A DNA stretch of 64,000 bases from Streptomyces geranii (GTDB lineage: Bacteria > Actinomycetota > Actinomycetes > Streptomycetales > Streptomycetaceae): the NCBI RefSeq assembly GCF_002954775.1, contig NZ_PJME01000049.1:1-64000 (forward strand), given 5' to 3'. The number at the start of each line of letters is the position of its first letter. The stretch's first letter is position 1. The notes under the pieces were generated by a model, which was not told the origin of the DNA, made no database searches, and was given only the letters and a program-made list of their open reading frames with translations. Made by a program: the position numbers and the translations under genes. Below are positions 33,164 to 41,773 of this stretch, piece after piece.

Positions 33164-33427
33164 GGAAGGTCCCGCGAAGGGACGCACGTCGTAGCGCCGC
33201 CCTCGTACTCGGGAGCCACCTGGGTCGGGCAGCGCACCGACCACAAGACTTTCGCCAGGCCGTACGCAACATGGCTTACGGAACCGGCGAGACAGGACAC
33301 TAGAGAGCTCCCGTGCGGCGCCCGCGCCCCGGACGGCGGCACCGCGCACTGCGCGAGCCGCGGACGTCACCGGCATCCAAGCCGGACCAGGTGCGGCGCC
33401 CGGGAGCCTGACGGGAGAACCGCCCGC
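33164..33427. promoter_or_regulatory. RNase E 5' region
   Basis: A 264-bp gap before the ribonuclease gene. GTGCGGCGCCCG occurs twice (33313-33324 and 33391-33402), and the GC-rich stretch between can fold. RNase E mRNAs are often autoregulated through a structured leader, which could apply here. No clear -10/-35 pair is seen; CACTAG at about 33298 is a weak candidate. GACGGGAG precedes the ATG. Confidence 0.4.
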
Positions 33428-36400
33428 ATGCTCGAACCGACCGAACCCGCTTCGGAGCCCACCGAGGGTTCCGCACACGACACCCCCAGCGACACCCTGC
33501 CGCCGCGCCGTCGGCGCCGCGCCGCGTCCCGCCCCGCGGGACCGCCTGTCGCGGAGACCGCCCCCGCGGCCGAGACCACGGCGCCGGCCATACCGGCCGC
33601 CGAGGCCGACCAGGTCGCGGAGAAGGCCGTGGAGGCCGCTCAGAACACCGAGGAAGCCGTGGCCGCCGAGGCGCCCGCTCCTCGTACCCGCCGCCGGGCC
33701 ACCCGGCGCGCGTCGGCGCCCGCAGGTGCGCCCGCCCAGGCCGCCGAGGCGGCCGAGGAACCTGCCGTGACCGCCGCCGTGTCCGCCCCGACTGCCGAGG
33801 AGAGCGGCGAGCAGGGCGAGAAGAACGGCAAGGCGAGCGACGAGAGTGTGGCCGCCGAAGCGCCCGCCGCCGTCGAGGAGGCCGCGCCCGCTCCGCGTAC
33901 CCGTCGCCGGGCCACGCGCCGCGTCTCCACGCCCGAGCCCGAGGCCGCCGTCCAGGCCGCCCCCGTGGAAGAGGCGCCCGCGCCCGTCGCGGTGGCCGCC
34001 GAGGTCGTCGAGCCCGAGCCCGCCGCCGAGGACGCCTCGCCGCGTCGCGGACGGCGCCGGGTCGCCCGTAAGGCCGCCGTCGGGTTCTCCGCGCCCGCGC
34101 CCGTTGTCGGGAACGGCGACAGCGAGGGTGGACGGCGTCCCAGGCGTCCCGCGGTCGCCGTGTTCCAGGCGCCCGTCTTCACCGAGCCGATGTTCCAGAC
34201 GCCCGAGCGGGCCGCCGCCGCGGCTGCCGCCGAAGCGGCCGAGGAGATCGAGGAGGTCGAGGAGGAGGTCGTCGAGGCCGCCCCGGTCGCCGAGACCGTC
34301 GTCGAGGAGCCCACCCCGCGCCGTCGCCGCCGTCGTGGCCGTAACGACGACGAGCCCGTGGCCGCCGCGCCCGTCGTGGTCGAGGAGCCGGAGGAGACGG
34401 AAGGCGTCGACGACGCCTACGAGTCCACCGAGGACACCGCCGACACCGACACGGACGACGACGGTGACGAGGGCCCCGGTTCGCGTCGGCGCCGCCGTCG
34501 CGGTGGCCGTCGTAGGCGCCGTGGTGAGTCCGCCGACTCCGACGGCGACTCCGGTGACGACGAGTACGCGGGCGAGCAGAGCGCCCAGGACGCCGATGAC
34601 ACCGCCGACCAGGCGGACGAGGACGCCGAGGAGGACGAGCGCGACGAGCCGGGTGGTTCCGGTTCCGCCAGCAGCCGTCGTCGGCGCCGTCGCCGGCGTC
34701 GGGCCGGTGACTCCTCCGGCGAGAGCGAGATCGTCAGCGCCGAGAACGACCCCGAGCGCACCGTCGTCAAGGTCCGCGAGCCGCGTGCGAAGCGCGAGGA
34801 GCACCCGAGCGACGAAGTCCAGTCGATCAAGGGCTCCACGCGTCTCGAAGCCAAGAAGCAGCGCCGCCGCGAAGGCCGCGAGCAGGGCCGCCGCCGCGTC
34901 CCGATCATCACCGAGGCCGAGTTCCTGGCCCGCCGTGAGGCCGTCGAACGCGTGATGGTCGTACGCCAGTACGGCGACCGCACCCAGATCGGCGTCCTTG
35001 AGGACAACGTGCTCGTCGAGCACTACGTCAACAAGGAGCAGTCGACCTCGTACGTCGGCAACGTCTACCTGGGCAAGGTCCAGAACGTGCTGCCGTCCAT
35101 GGAGGCCGCGTTCATCGACATCGGCAAGGGGCGCAACGCCGTCCTGTACGCCGGTGAGGTCAACTTCGAGGCGCTGGGGATGGCCCACGGGCCGCGGCGC
35201 ATCGAGAGCGCGCTGAAGTCCGGGCAGTCCGTGCTCGTGCAGGTCACGAAGGACCCGATCGGGCACAAGGGGGCCAGGCTCACCAGCCAGGTCTCGCTGC
35301 CCGGCCGCTACCTGGTCTACGTCCCCGAGGGGTCGATGACCGGCATCAGCCGCAAGCTGCCCGACACCGAGCGCGCGCGTCTGAAGACCATCCTCAAGAA
35401 GATCGTCCCCGAGGACGCGGGCGTCATCGTCCGTACGGCCGCGGAGGGCGCTTCGGAGGACGAGCTGCGCCGTGACGTCGAGCGGCTCCAGGCGCAGTGG
35501 GAGGACATCGAGAAGAAGTCGAAGAGCGGCGGCAGCTCGAACGCGCCGTCCCTGCTGTACGGCGAGCCGGACATGACCGTCCGCGTCGTGCGCGACATCT
35601 TCAACGAGGACTTCACCAAGGTCATCGTCAGCGGTGACGAGGCCTGGCAGACCATCCACGGGTACGTGTCCCACGTCGCCCCGGACCTGGTCGACCGCCT
35701 GTCGAAGTGGACCTCCGAGGTCGACGTCTTCGCGACGTACCGCATCGACGAGCAGCTCGCCAAGGCGCTCGACCGCAAGGTGTGGCTGCCCAGCGGCGGC
35801 TCGCTGGTGATCGACAAGACCGAGGCGATGATCGTCGTCGACGTCAACACCGGCAAGTTCACCGGCCAGGGCGGCAACCTCGAAGAGACCGTCACCAGGA
35901 ACAACCTGGAGGCGGCCGAGGAGATCGTGCGCCAGCTGCGGCTGCGCGACCTGGGCGGCATCGTCGTCATCGACTTCATCGACATGGTCCTGGAGTCCAA
36001 CCGCGACCTGGTGCTGCGGCGCCTGCTCGAGTGCCTGGGCCGCGACCGTACGAAGCACCAGGTGGCCGAGGTCACCTCGCTGGGCCTCGTGCAGATGACC
36101 CGCAAGCGGGTCGGACAGGGCCTGCTGGAGTCGTTCTCCGAGACCTGCGTCCACTGCAACGGCCGCGGTGTCATCGTGCACATGGAGCAGCCCAGCTCCA
36201 GCGGGGGCGGCGGCAAGCGCAAGAAGCGCGGCCGTGGCGGCGCCGAGAGCGAGCACGAGCACACGCACGACACCCACGAGCACGACGTGATCGTCGACGC
36301 GGACGACGACATCGAGGAGACGGCGGCCGAGGTCGCCGCCGAGGTCGCGGCGCCGGAGCCCTTCTTCGAGCCCGACGACGAGCTGTACAGCAGTGCCGCC

Positions 36401-37243
36401 GAGGCGGAGGCCGCGGCCGGCCGCGGTGGCCGTTCCAGGCGGCGCGCGAGCCGTCGGGCCTCGGCTCCGGCGGGGGCGCCCAGGGCGGAGTCGCGCGCGT
36501 CCGACGGGCGTCGCGCCGATGCCCGTACGGCCGAGCCCGTGGTCGCCGAGGCTCCGGTGGTCGTGGAGGCGGCTCCGGTCGTCGTGCCCGAGGTCGTGGC
36601 TCAGGCCGCGCCCGTGGCCGTCGAGGACCCGGTCGTCGAGGCGCCGGTGCAGGACGACGCGGCTCCCAAGGGGCGTACGCGTCGGCGGGCCACCCGCAAG
36701 GTGTCCGCTCCGGCCGGGTCGCCGAAGGCGGCCGACGAGGCCGTGGCGGAGACCGTGGTGACGACGCCTGTCGTCGAGACGGTCGTGGAGCCTGCTCCGG
36801 CTCCGGCGGAGGCTCCGGCCTCGGTCGAGGCTCCGGTGGAGGCCGTCGCTGCCGAGAGCGCCGCTCCGGCCCGGCCGCGGCGACGTGCCGTGCGCAAGGC
36901 CACCGCGCCCACCTCGTCCGCGGAGGCGGCCGTCGTGGTCGTCCCCGCGGCCACCGAGCCCGAAGCGGTCACGGCCGAGGTCGAGGCCGAGGAGGCGGTG
37001 CCCGCCAAGAAGACGGCGCGCAAGACCGCCGCCAAGAAGGCGACCACGGCCAAGAAGGCCGCCGCGAAGAAGACCACGGCGGTCAAGAAGACGGCCGCGA
37101 AGAAGACGACCACGGCCGCCAAGAAGGCCACGACGAAGAAGGCGGTGGCGTCGAAGAAGACGGCTGCCGCCGCCGAGCAGTCGGCGTCGGAGTCGGTCTC
37201 GGCGGGTACGGGTTCGGCCTCGGCCTCGGCCTCGGAGGGCTGA
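33428..37243 (+). CDS. rne: Ribonuclease E/G (RNase ES type)
   Basis: A 1271-residue endoribonuclease. Residues 1-500 are disordered, with Ala/Glu-rich and Arg-rich blocks (RRRRRRGRN, RTRRRATRR units). The catalytic core has an S1 domain (about 515-600), catalytic Asp805 (IVVDVNTG) and Asp849 (IVVIDFIDM), and the zinc-link pair Cys907/Cys910 (CVHCNGRG). The C-terminal arm repeats RTRRRATRK-type motifs and ends with a histone-like Lys/Ala stretch (AKKATTAKKAAAKK and related, about 1195-1250). The core sits in the middle of the protein, unlike E. coli RNase E, as reported for Streptomyces. The arms probably bind RNA and PNPase. Confidence 0.95.
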   Translation: MLEPTEPASEPTEGSAHDTPSDTLPPRRRRRAASRPAGPPVAETAPAAETTAPAIPAAEADQVAEKAVEAAQNTEEAVAAEAPAPRTRRRATRRASAPAGAPAQAAEAAEEPAVTAAVSAPTAEESGEQGEKNGKASDESVAAEAPAAVEEAAPAPRTRRRATRRVSTPEPEAAVQAAPVEEAPAPVAVAAEVVEPEPAAEDASPRRGRRRVARKAAVGFSAPAPVVGNGDSEGGRRPRRPAVAVFQAPVFTEPMFQTPERAAAAAAAEAAEEIEEVEEEVVEAAPVAETVVEEPTPRRRRRRGRNDDEPVAAAPVVVEEPEETEGVDDAYESTEDTADTDTDDDGDEGPGSRRRRRRGGRRRRRGESADSDGDSGDDEYAGEQSAQDADDTADQADEDAEEDERDEPGGSGSASSRRRRRRRRRAGDSSGESEIVSAENDPERTVVKVREPRAKREEHPSDEVQSIKGSTRLEAKKQRRREGREQGRRRVPIITEAEFLARREAVERVMVVRQYGDRTQIGVLEDNVLVEHYVNKEQSTSYVGNVYLGKVQNVLPSMEAAFIDIGKGRNAVLYAGEVNFEALGMAHGPRRIESALKSGQSVLVQVTKDPIGHKGARLTSQVSLPGRYLVYVPEGSMTGISRKLPDTERARLKTILKKIVPEDAGVIVRTAAEGASEDELRRDVERLQAQWEDIEKKSKSGGSSNAPSLLYGEPDMTVRVVRDIFNEDFTKVIVSGDEAWQTIHGYVSHVAPDLVDRLSKWTSEVDVFATYRIDEQLAKALDRKVWLPSGGSLVIDKTEAMIVVDVNTGKFTGQGGNLEETVTRNNLEAAEEIVRQLRLRDLGGIVVIDFIDMVLESNRDLVLRRLLECLGRDRTKHQVAEVTSLGLVQMTRKRVGQGLLESFSETCVHCNGRGVIVHMEQPSSSGGGGKRKKRGRGGAESEHEHTHDTHEHDVIVDADDDIEETAAEVAAEVAAPEPFFEPDDELYSSAAEAEAAAGRGGRSRRRASRRASAPAGAPRAESRASDGRRADARTAEPVVAEAPVVVEAAPVVVPEVVAQAAPVAVEDPVVEAPVQDDAAPKGRTRRRATRKVSAPAGSPKAADEAVAETVVTTPVVETVVEPAPAPAEAPASVEAPVEAVAAESAAPARPRRRAVRKATAPTSSAEAAVVVVPAATEPEAVTAEVEAEEAVPAKKTARKTAAKKATTAKKAAAKKTTAVKKTAAKKTTTAAKKATTKKAVASKKTAAAAEQSASESVSAGTGSASASASEG

Positions 37244-37343
37244 TCCCTCCTGGCCGACAGTTGCGGTACGGCGGTCCGTCCGGGTTCAGCACCGGGCGGG
37301 CCGCCGTGTTTGCGGGGCCTGCGGACGGGGAAACCCGCTCAGT

Positions 37344-37400
37344 TTGACCCGTTCAGGCCGGGCCCGTAATCTTGACCGTCGGCGTGTCCATAGTTTTATC
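37344..37400 (+). promoter_or_regulatory. Overlapping tandem rplU promoters
   Basis: P1: TTGACC (37344-37349), a 17-base spacer and TAATCT (37367-37372). P2: TTGACC (37372-37377), 16-17 bases and TTTTAT/TTTATC (37394-37400). The last T of the P1 -10 is the first T of the P2 -35. Both are close to the sigma-70 consensus and would give leaders of about 160 and 130 bases. Confidence 0.7.
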
Positions 37401-37537
37401 CGTGACGCGCCTACATCCCCGTAAACCTGCATCCTCCTGAGCACCGGACCTTTCGGTGCGGCGGGAGAGGCCGCTCGCCTTTTGTCGGGCGGCTGGACTG
37501 CGGGGGTGCCGTTCCCGAGCGAGAGAGTGAGATCCGC
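37400..37537 (+). promoter_or_regulatory. Structured rplU leader
   Basis: GCACCG-GACCTTT-CGGTGC (37439-37457) and a second hairpin built on GCCGC...GCGGC at about 37472-37495 lie between the promoters and the L21 start. Leaders of L21 operons are autoregulated in several phyla, so this may be an L21-binding element, but I cannot match it to a known motif. Confidence 0.4.
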
Positions 37538-37858
37538 GTGTACGCCATCGTGCGCAGCGGTGGTCGCCAGCACAAGGTTGCTGTCGGCGACATCGTTGAG
37601 GTTGACAAGATTTCCACTGCCAAGGTTGGCGACACCGTAGAGCTCTCTACGCTGCTCGTTGTCGACGGCGACGCCGTGACCAGCGACCCGTGGGTCCTGG
37701 CCGGCATCAAGGTCCAGGCCGAGATCGTGGACCACCACAAGGGCGTCAAGATCGACATCCTTCGCTACAAGAACAAGACCGGCTACCGCCGTCGTCAGGG
37801 CCACCGCCAGCAGTACACGGCGATCAAGGTCACTGAGATCCCCGCGGCTGCGAAGTAA
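37538..37858 (+). CDS. rplU: 50S ribosomal protein L21
   Basis: A 106-residue L21: YAIVRSGGRQHKVAVGD at the N terminus and a C-terminal signature with KTGYRRRQGHRQQYT. It binds 23S rRNA. The GTG start follows GAGAGAGTGAG. It is 14 bases ahead of rpmA and co-transcribed with it. Confidence 0.98.
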   Translation: MYAIVRSGGRQHKVAVGDIVEVDKISTAKVGDTVELSTLLVVDGDAVTSDPWVLAGIKVQAEIVDHHKGVKIDILRYKNKTGYRRRQGHRQQYTAIKVTEIPAAAK

Positions 37859-37872
37859 GGGACTGAGGAGAG

Positions 37873-38127
37873 ATGGCACACAAGAAGGGCGCATCGTCCA
37901 CCCGGAACGGTCGCGACTCCAATGCTCAGCGGCTCGGCGTGAAGCGCTTCGGCGGTCAGGTCGTCAACGCCGGTGAGATCCTGGTCCGCCAGCGTGGCAC
38001 CCACTTCCACCCCGGCGCGAGCGTCGGCCGTGGCAAGGACGACACGCTGTTCGCGCTGGCCGCCGGTGCGGTGGAGTTCGGTACGCACCGTGGGCGCAAT
38101 GTCGTGAACATCGTTCCGGTCGCCTGA
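37873..38127 (+). CDS. rpmA: 50S ribosomal protein L27
   Basis: An 84-residue L27 with the usual N-terminal AHKKGASSTRNGRDS, which reaches the peptidyl-transferase centre, and GGQVVNAGEILVRQRGT. It has no N-terminal extension needing cleavage. GAGGAGAG lies just before the ATG. Confidence 0.98.
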   Translation: MAHKKGASSTRNGRDSNAQRLGVKRFGGQVVNAGEILVRQRGTHFHPGASVGRGKDDTLFALAAGAVEFGTHRGRNVVNIVPVA

Positions 38128-38160
38128 TCACTCAGGCTCCACAGAACGCAGTTCTTCGCG

Positions 38161-38199
38161 AGGCGGACCTCACTTCCTCTACGGGAAGTGGGTCCGCCT
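38161..38199 (+). terminator. rpmA terminator
   Basis: AGGCGGACC pairs with GGTCCGCCT and CACTTCC with GGAAGTG (one bulged T), followed by TTTCGCTT. It lies 33 bases after rpmA and 68 before obg, so obg may need its own promoter. Confidence 0.75.
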
Positions 38200-38266
38200 T
38201 TCGCTTGTTCCACCTGTGCAGAGATTTCTGCCTGACGATGTACGTACGTAACTGGAGGCACATCCC

Positions 38267-39703
38267 ATGACCACCTTCGTGGACCGCGTCGAGCTGCATG
38301 TCGCCGCGGGTAGCGGAGGTCACGGCTGTGCCTCCGTCCACCGTGAGAAGTTCAAGCCGCTGGGCGGGCCCGACGGCGGCAACGGCGGACGCGGCGGCGA
38401 TGTGATCCTCACCGTCGACCAGTCCGTCACCACGCTGCTCGACTACCACCACTCCCCGCACCGCAAGGCCACCAGCGGCAAGCCCGGCGAGGGCGGCAAC
38501 CGCTCCGGCAAGGACGGCCAGGACCTGGTGCTGCCGGTGCCGGACGGGACGGTCGTGCTGGACAAGGCGGGGAACGTGCTCGCCGACCTGGTCGGGCACG
38601 GGACCTCCTTCGTCGCGGCCGAGGGCGGGCGTGGTGGGCTCGGCAACGCCGCGCTGTCGTCCGCCCGGCGCAAGGCGCCCGGGTTCGCGCTGCTCGGGGT
38701 GCCCGGGGGGCTGCAGGACATCGTCCTGGAGCTGAAGACCGTCGCCGATGTGGCGCTCGTGGGGTATCCGAGCGCCGGGAAGTCTTCGCTGATTTCGGTG
38801 CTGAGCGCGGCCAAGCCGAAGATCGCCGACTATCCGTTCACCACGCTTGTGCCCAACCTGGGTGTGGTGACCGCGGGCGCGACCGTGTACACCATCGCCG
38901 ACGTGCCCGGGCTCATTCCCGGCGCCAGCCAGGGCAAGGGGCTCGGCCTTGAGTTCCTGCGCCACGTCGAGCGGTGCAGTGTGCTCGTGCATGTGCTGGA
39001 CACCGCGACGCTGGAGTCCGAGCGTGACCCCGTCTCCGACCTCGACATGATCGAGGAGGAGCTGAAGCAGTACGGCGGGCTCGGGGACCGGCCCCGGATC
39101 GTGGTCCTGAACAAGGTCGACGTACCCGACGGGCTCGACCTCGCCGAGATGGTGCGGCCCGAGCTGGAGTCGCGCGGCTACCGCGTGTACGAGGTGTCCG
39201 CCGTCGCCCATATCGGGCTGAAGGAGCTGTCGTTCGCGCTCGCCGAGATGGTCGGGCAGGCGCGGGCCGCCAAGCCCAAGGAGGAGGCGACGCGGATCGT
39301 CATCCGGCCCAAGGCCGTCGACGACGCGGGCTTCACCGTCGTCCTGGAGGAGGACGGGCTGTTCCGGGTGCGGGGCGAGAAGCCCGAACGCTGGGTGCGG
39401 CAGACCGACTTCAACAACGACGAGGCGGTCGGTTACCTCGCCGACCGGCTCAACCGGCTCGGTGTCGAGGACAAGTTGATGAAGGCGGGGGCCCGGGCGG
39501 GGGACGGCGTGGCCATCGGGCCCGAGGACAACGCGGTCGTCTTCGACTGGGAGCCCACGGTGATGGCCGGTGCGGAGATGCTCGGGCGGCGTGGTGAGGA
39601 CCACCGTCTCGACGTGCCGCGGCCCGCTGCGCAGCGGCGGCGTGATCAGCAGGCCGAGCGGGACGATGTGCAGCGGGAGTTCGACGACTTCGAGCCGTTC
39701 TAA
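38267..39703 (+). CDS. obg: Obg family GTPase (CgtA)
   Basis: A 478-residue GTPase: glycine-rich Obg fold (1-158), G domain with P loop GYPSAGKS (166-173), DVPG and NKVD motifs, and a C-terminal OCT domain (about 350-430), with a charged tail. It takes part in 50S assembly and stress responses. In Streptomyces, Obg is essential and its GTP state influences the onset of aerial growth. GGAGG lies nine bases before the ATG. Confidence 0.97.
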   Translation: MTTFVDRVELHVAAGSGGHGCASVHREKFKPLGGPDGGNGGRGGDVILTVDQSVTTLLDYHHSPHRKATSGKPGEGGNRSGKDGQDLVLPVPDGTVVLDKAGNVLADLVGHGTSFVAAEGGRGGLGNAALSSARRKAPGFALLGVPGGLQDIVLELKTVADVALVGYPSAGKSSLISVLSAAKPKIADYPFTTLVPNLGVVTAGATVYTIADVPGLIPGASQGKGLGLEFLRHVERCSVLVHVLDTATLESERDPVSDLDMIEEELKQYGGLGDRPRIVVLNKVDVPDGLDLAEMVRPELESRGYRVYEVSAVAHIGLKELSFALAEMVGQARAAKPKEEATRIVIRPKAVDDAGFTVVLEEDGLFRVRGEKPERWVRQTDFNNDEAVGYLADRLNRLGVEDKLMKAGARAGDGVAIGPEDNAVVFDWEPTVMAGAEMLGRRGEDHRLDVPRPAAQRRRDQQAERDDVQREFDDFEPF

Positions 39704-39732
39704 GGGGGCGTGAGGGTGCGGTGGGGCCTTTC

Positions 39733-39890
39733 TCGCCCCCGCCGCCCCTACCCGTCCCATCCCTTCCTGGGGGCTGCGCCCCCAGACCCCCCTATCGGCC
39801 TGGACGGCCTCGTCCTCGAACGCCGGACGGGCTGAAATGCCCGGGCCGGCCTCGTCCTCAAACGCCGGACAGGCTGAAATGCTGAAAAGA
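39733..39890. repeat. Intergenic repeat copy C (inverted) after obg
   Basis: From 5' to 3': TCGCCCCCGCCGCCCCTACC, the hairpin CTGGGGG-CTGCG-CCCCCAG (about 39766-39784), then two tandem modules containing CTCGTCCTC(A/G)AACGCCGGAC and GGCTGAAATGC (39809-39841 and 39849-39882). It is the reverse complement of the element at 3622-3727 and shares about 40 identical bases with 36-76. The hairpin could terminate obg. Confidence 0.75.
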
Positions 39891-39906
39891 CCCTGCCTTC
39901 TGGCCT

Positions 39907-39945
39907 GTTCATGTCGTTGTCTATGATCTTCCCCTGATTCATTGC
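39907..39945 (+). promoter_or_regulatory. Weak PHO-box-like repeats before the phosphatase gene
   Basis: GTTCATGTCGT (39907-39917), TGTCTATGATC (39918-39928) and a later ATTCATTGC resemble the 11-nt GTTCA-type direct repeats bound by PhoP in Streptomyces. The second unit fits poorly. A phosphate-responsive PhoD gene makes the reading plausible only. Confidence 0.3.
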
Positions 39946-40045
39946 TCAGGGGTCTCCTCTTGTCTGCCTCGTCGTACTCGGTCGGTCGGGCTGTCGTGGG
40001 AGCTTCCGTAGGTCCAAGAAGCTGCCCAGGCAAGGGAGTTCGACG

Positions 40046-41599
40046 ATGAGTGACGCCGTGCCGCCCGGAAGACGTCGGTTTCTGACCGTTGGAGCCGCCG
40101 CCGCTGCCGGAGCCGCCGCTTCCGGGCAGTTGCTGCTCGCGGGGACCGCCCGGGCCGCGCAAACCCCCTTGCCCAGCGGGGTGTTCAGTCTCGGGGTCGC
40201 CTCCGGTGATCCGCTGCCCGACGGTGTCGTGCTGTGGACCCGGCTCGCCCCCGACCCGCTCAACGGCGGTGGGATGCCCGACCGGGCCGTCGTGGTCGAG
40301 TGGCAGATCTCCGAGGACTCCAAGTTCCGGCGCAAGGTCAAACGCGGGTACGCCTGGGCCCGGCCCGAGTTCGGGCACAGCGTGCACGCCGATGTGCGCG
40401 GGCTGAGCCCCGACCGGCACTACTGGTACCGGTTCCGGACCAGCGGGCAGCTCTCGCCGGTCGGGCGTACCCGTACCGCTCCCCGGCCGCTCGTCTCCGG
40501 CAGCCATCTGCGCATCGCGCTCGCCTCCTGCCAGAACTGGCAGCACGGCTACTTCACCCCGTACGCCGACATGCTCGCCCAGGACCCCGACCTCGTCGTC
40601 TTCGTCGGCGACTACATCTACGAGTCCCCGCCCGCGACCACCGGCGTACGCAGGCACGAGGGCAGCGGCGAGCCGTACAGCCTCGTGCAGTACCGCAACC
40701 GGTACGCCCAGTACCGCAGTGACCCGCACCTCAAGGCGATGCACGCCGCCGCGCCCTTCGTCGTCACCTTCGACGACCATGAGATCGACAACGACTTCGC
40801 GGGAGACATCCCTCAGGATCCCGACAAGCAGACCCATGACGCGTTCGTCGCGCGGCTCACCGCCGGGTACCAGGCCTACTACGAGCACATGCCCGTCCGC
40901 GCCACCTCGGTGCCCGACGGGCCGCACATCCGGATGCACCGCCGGCTCGACTTCGGGCGGCTCGTGCGGCTCAACGTGCTCGACACCCGGCAGTTCCGCA
41001 GCGACCAGGCCACCACCCAGGCCGGTGCCCTCGACCCGGCGATGACCATGCTCGGTGCCGCGCAGAAGCAGTGGCTGCTGAACAGCCTGCGGGGGTCGCA
41101 GGCGCGGTGGAACCTCATCGCCTCGCAGATCATGATGGCCGAGACCGACCTCAAGATCGGCGACGGCAAGCTCTGGTACTACGACGCCTGGGACGGCTAC
41201 CAGGTCGAACGCAACGCCCTGCTCGCCGAGTTCGCGAGCGTCCGTAACCCCGTCGTCCTCTCCGGCGACCGGCATCTCACCATGATCAGCGACCTCAAGC
41301 GGGACTTCGCCGACCCCGGCTCGGCGGTCGTCGGTGCCGAGTTCGTCGGTACGTCCATATCCAGCGCCGGCGACCAGGACCCCGTCGCCTTCCACAAGGA
41401 GTGGGACCCGCGCATGGGGGACAATCCGCACTGGAAGGTCATCGACAACCACCGCGGATACCATCTCTTCGACATCCGGCGGGCCGGTATCGACGCCCAG
41501 GTCCGGGTCGTGAACACCGTGACCAAGCCCACCTCGCCCGCCCGCACCCTCGCCAAACTCCGCGTCGACTCCGGGAAACCGGGGGTACGGCAGGTCTGA
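40046..41599 (+). CDS. Tat-exported PhoD-like alkaline phosphatase
   Basis: A 517-residue secreted phosphodiesterase/phosphatase. It starts with a twin-arginine signal (RRRFLTVGAAAAAGAAASGQ) with likely cleavage after ARA near residue 37. The mature part has the PhoD N-terminal domain (SGVFSLGVASGDPLPDGVVLW) and metallophosphatase core with metal ligands in SCQNW, GDYIYE, FDDHEIDND and SGDRHLTM. PhoD enzymes contain Fe and Ca and release phosphate from esters, including teichoic acids. Position next to a polyol-phosphate polymer gene pair is suggestive. Confidence 0.93.
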   Translation: MSDAVPPGRRRFLTVGAAAAAGAAASGQLLLAGTARAAQTPLPSGVFSLGVASGDPLPDGVVLWTRLAPDPLNGGGMPDRAVVVEWQISEDSKFRRKVKRGYAWARPEFGHSVHADVRGLSPDRHYWYRFRTSGQLSPVGRTRTAPRPLVSGSHLRIALASCQNWQHGYFTPYADMLAQDPDLVVFVGDYIYESPPATTGVRRHEGSGEPYSLVQYRNRYAQYRSDPHLKAMHAAAPFVVTFDDHEIDNDFAGDIPQDPDKQTHDAFVARLTAGYQAYYEHMPVRATSVPDGPHIRMHRRLDFGRLVRLNVLDTRQFRSDQATTQAGALDPAMTMLGAAQKQWLLNSLRGSQARWNLIASQIMMAETDLKIGDGKLWYYDAWDGYQVERNALLAEFASVRNPVVLSGDRHLTMISDLKRDFADPGSAVVGAEFVGTSISSAGDQDPVAFHKEWDPRMGDNPHWKVIDNHRGYHLFDIRRAGIDAQVRVVNTVTKPTSPARTLAKLRVDSGKPGVRQV

Positions 41600-41645
41600 A
41601 CAGGTCTGACCGGCGAAAGGGCACACGGGCGACCGTAAGCAGAAT

Positions 41646-41666
41646 CACTGGAAATAATTTCCGGTG
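41646..41666. promoter_or_regulatory. 21-bp palindrome upstream of the polyol-phosphate genes
   Basis: CACTGGAAAT-A-ATTTCCGGTG, ten-base arms with one mismatch, in an A/T-rich patch 108 bases before the cytidylyltransferase fusion. It is a likely operator of a dimeric regulator. CGCATATGCG nearby (about 41684-41693) is a second palindrome. Confidence 0.5.
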
Positions 41667-41773
41667 AATGACAGGTTGCGCACGCATATGCGCCGGGCGG
41701 CGCTCACCTTGCATTGCGGTTACCGCAGGTGGGACGATTTCAGGGTTCTCTGTTGCCCCGAGGTAGGTCGCCC

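Noticed and set aside
31592..36283. A 1563-residue reverse-strand open frame opposite RNase E
   Set aside because: It mirrors the GC-rich codon pattern of the sense gene. Its residues are low-complexity Leu/Gly/Arg/Val runs with no recognisable motif, while the sense strand has a full RNase E core.
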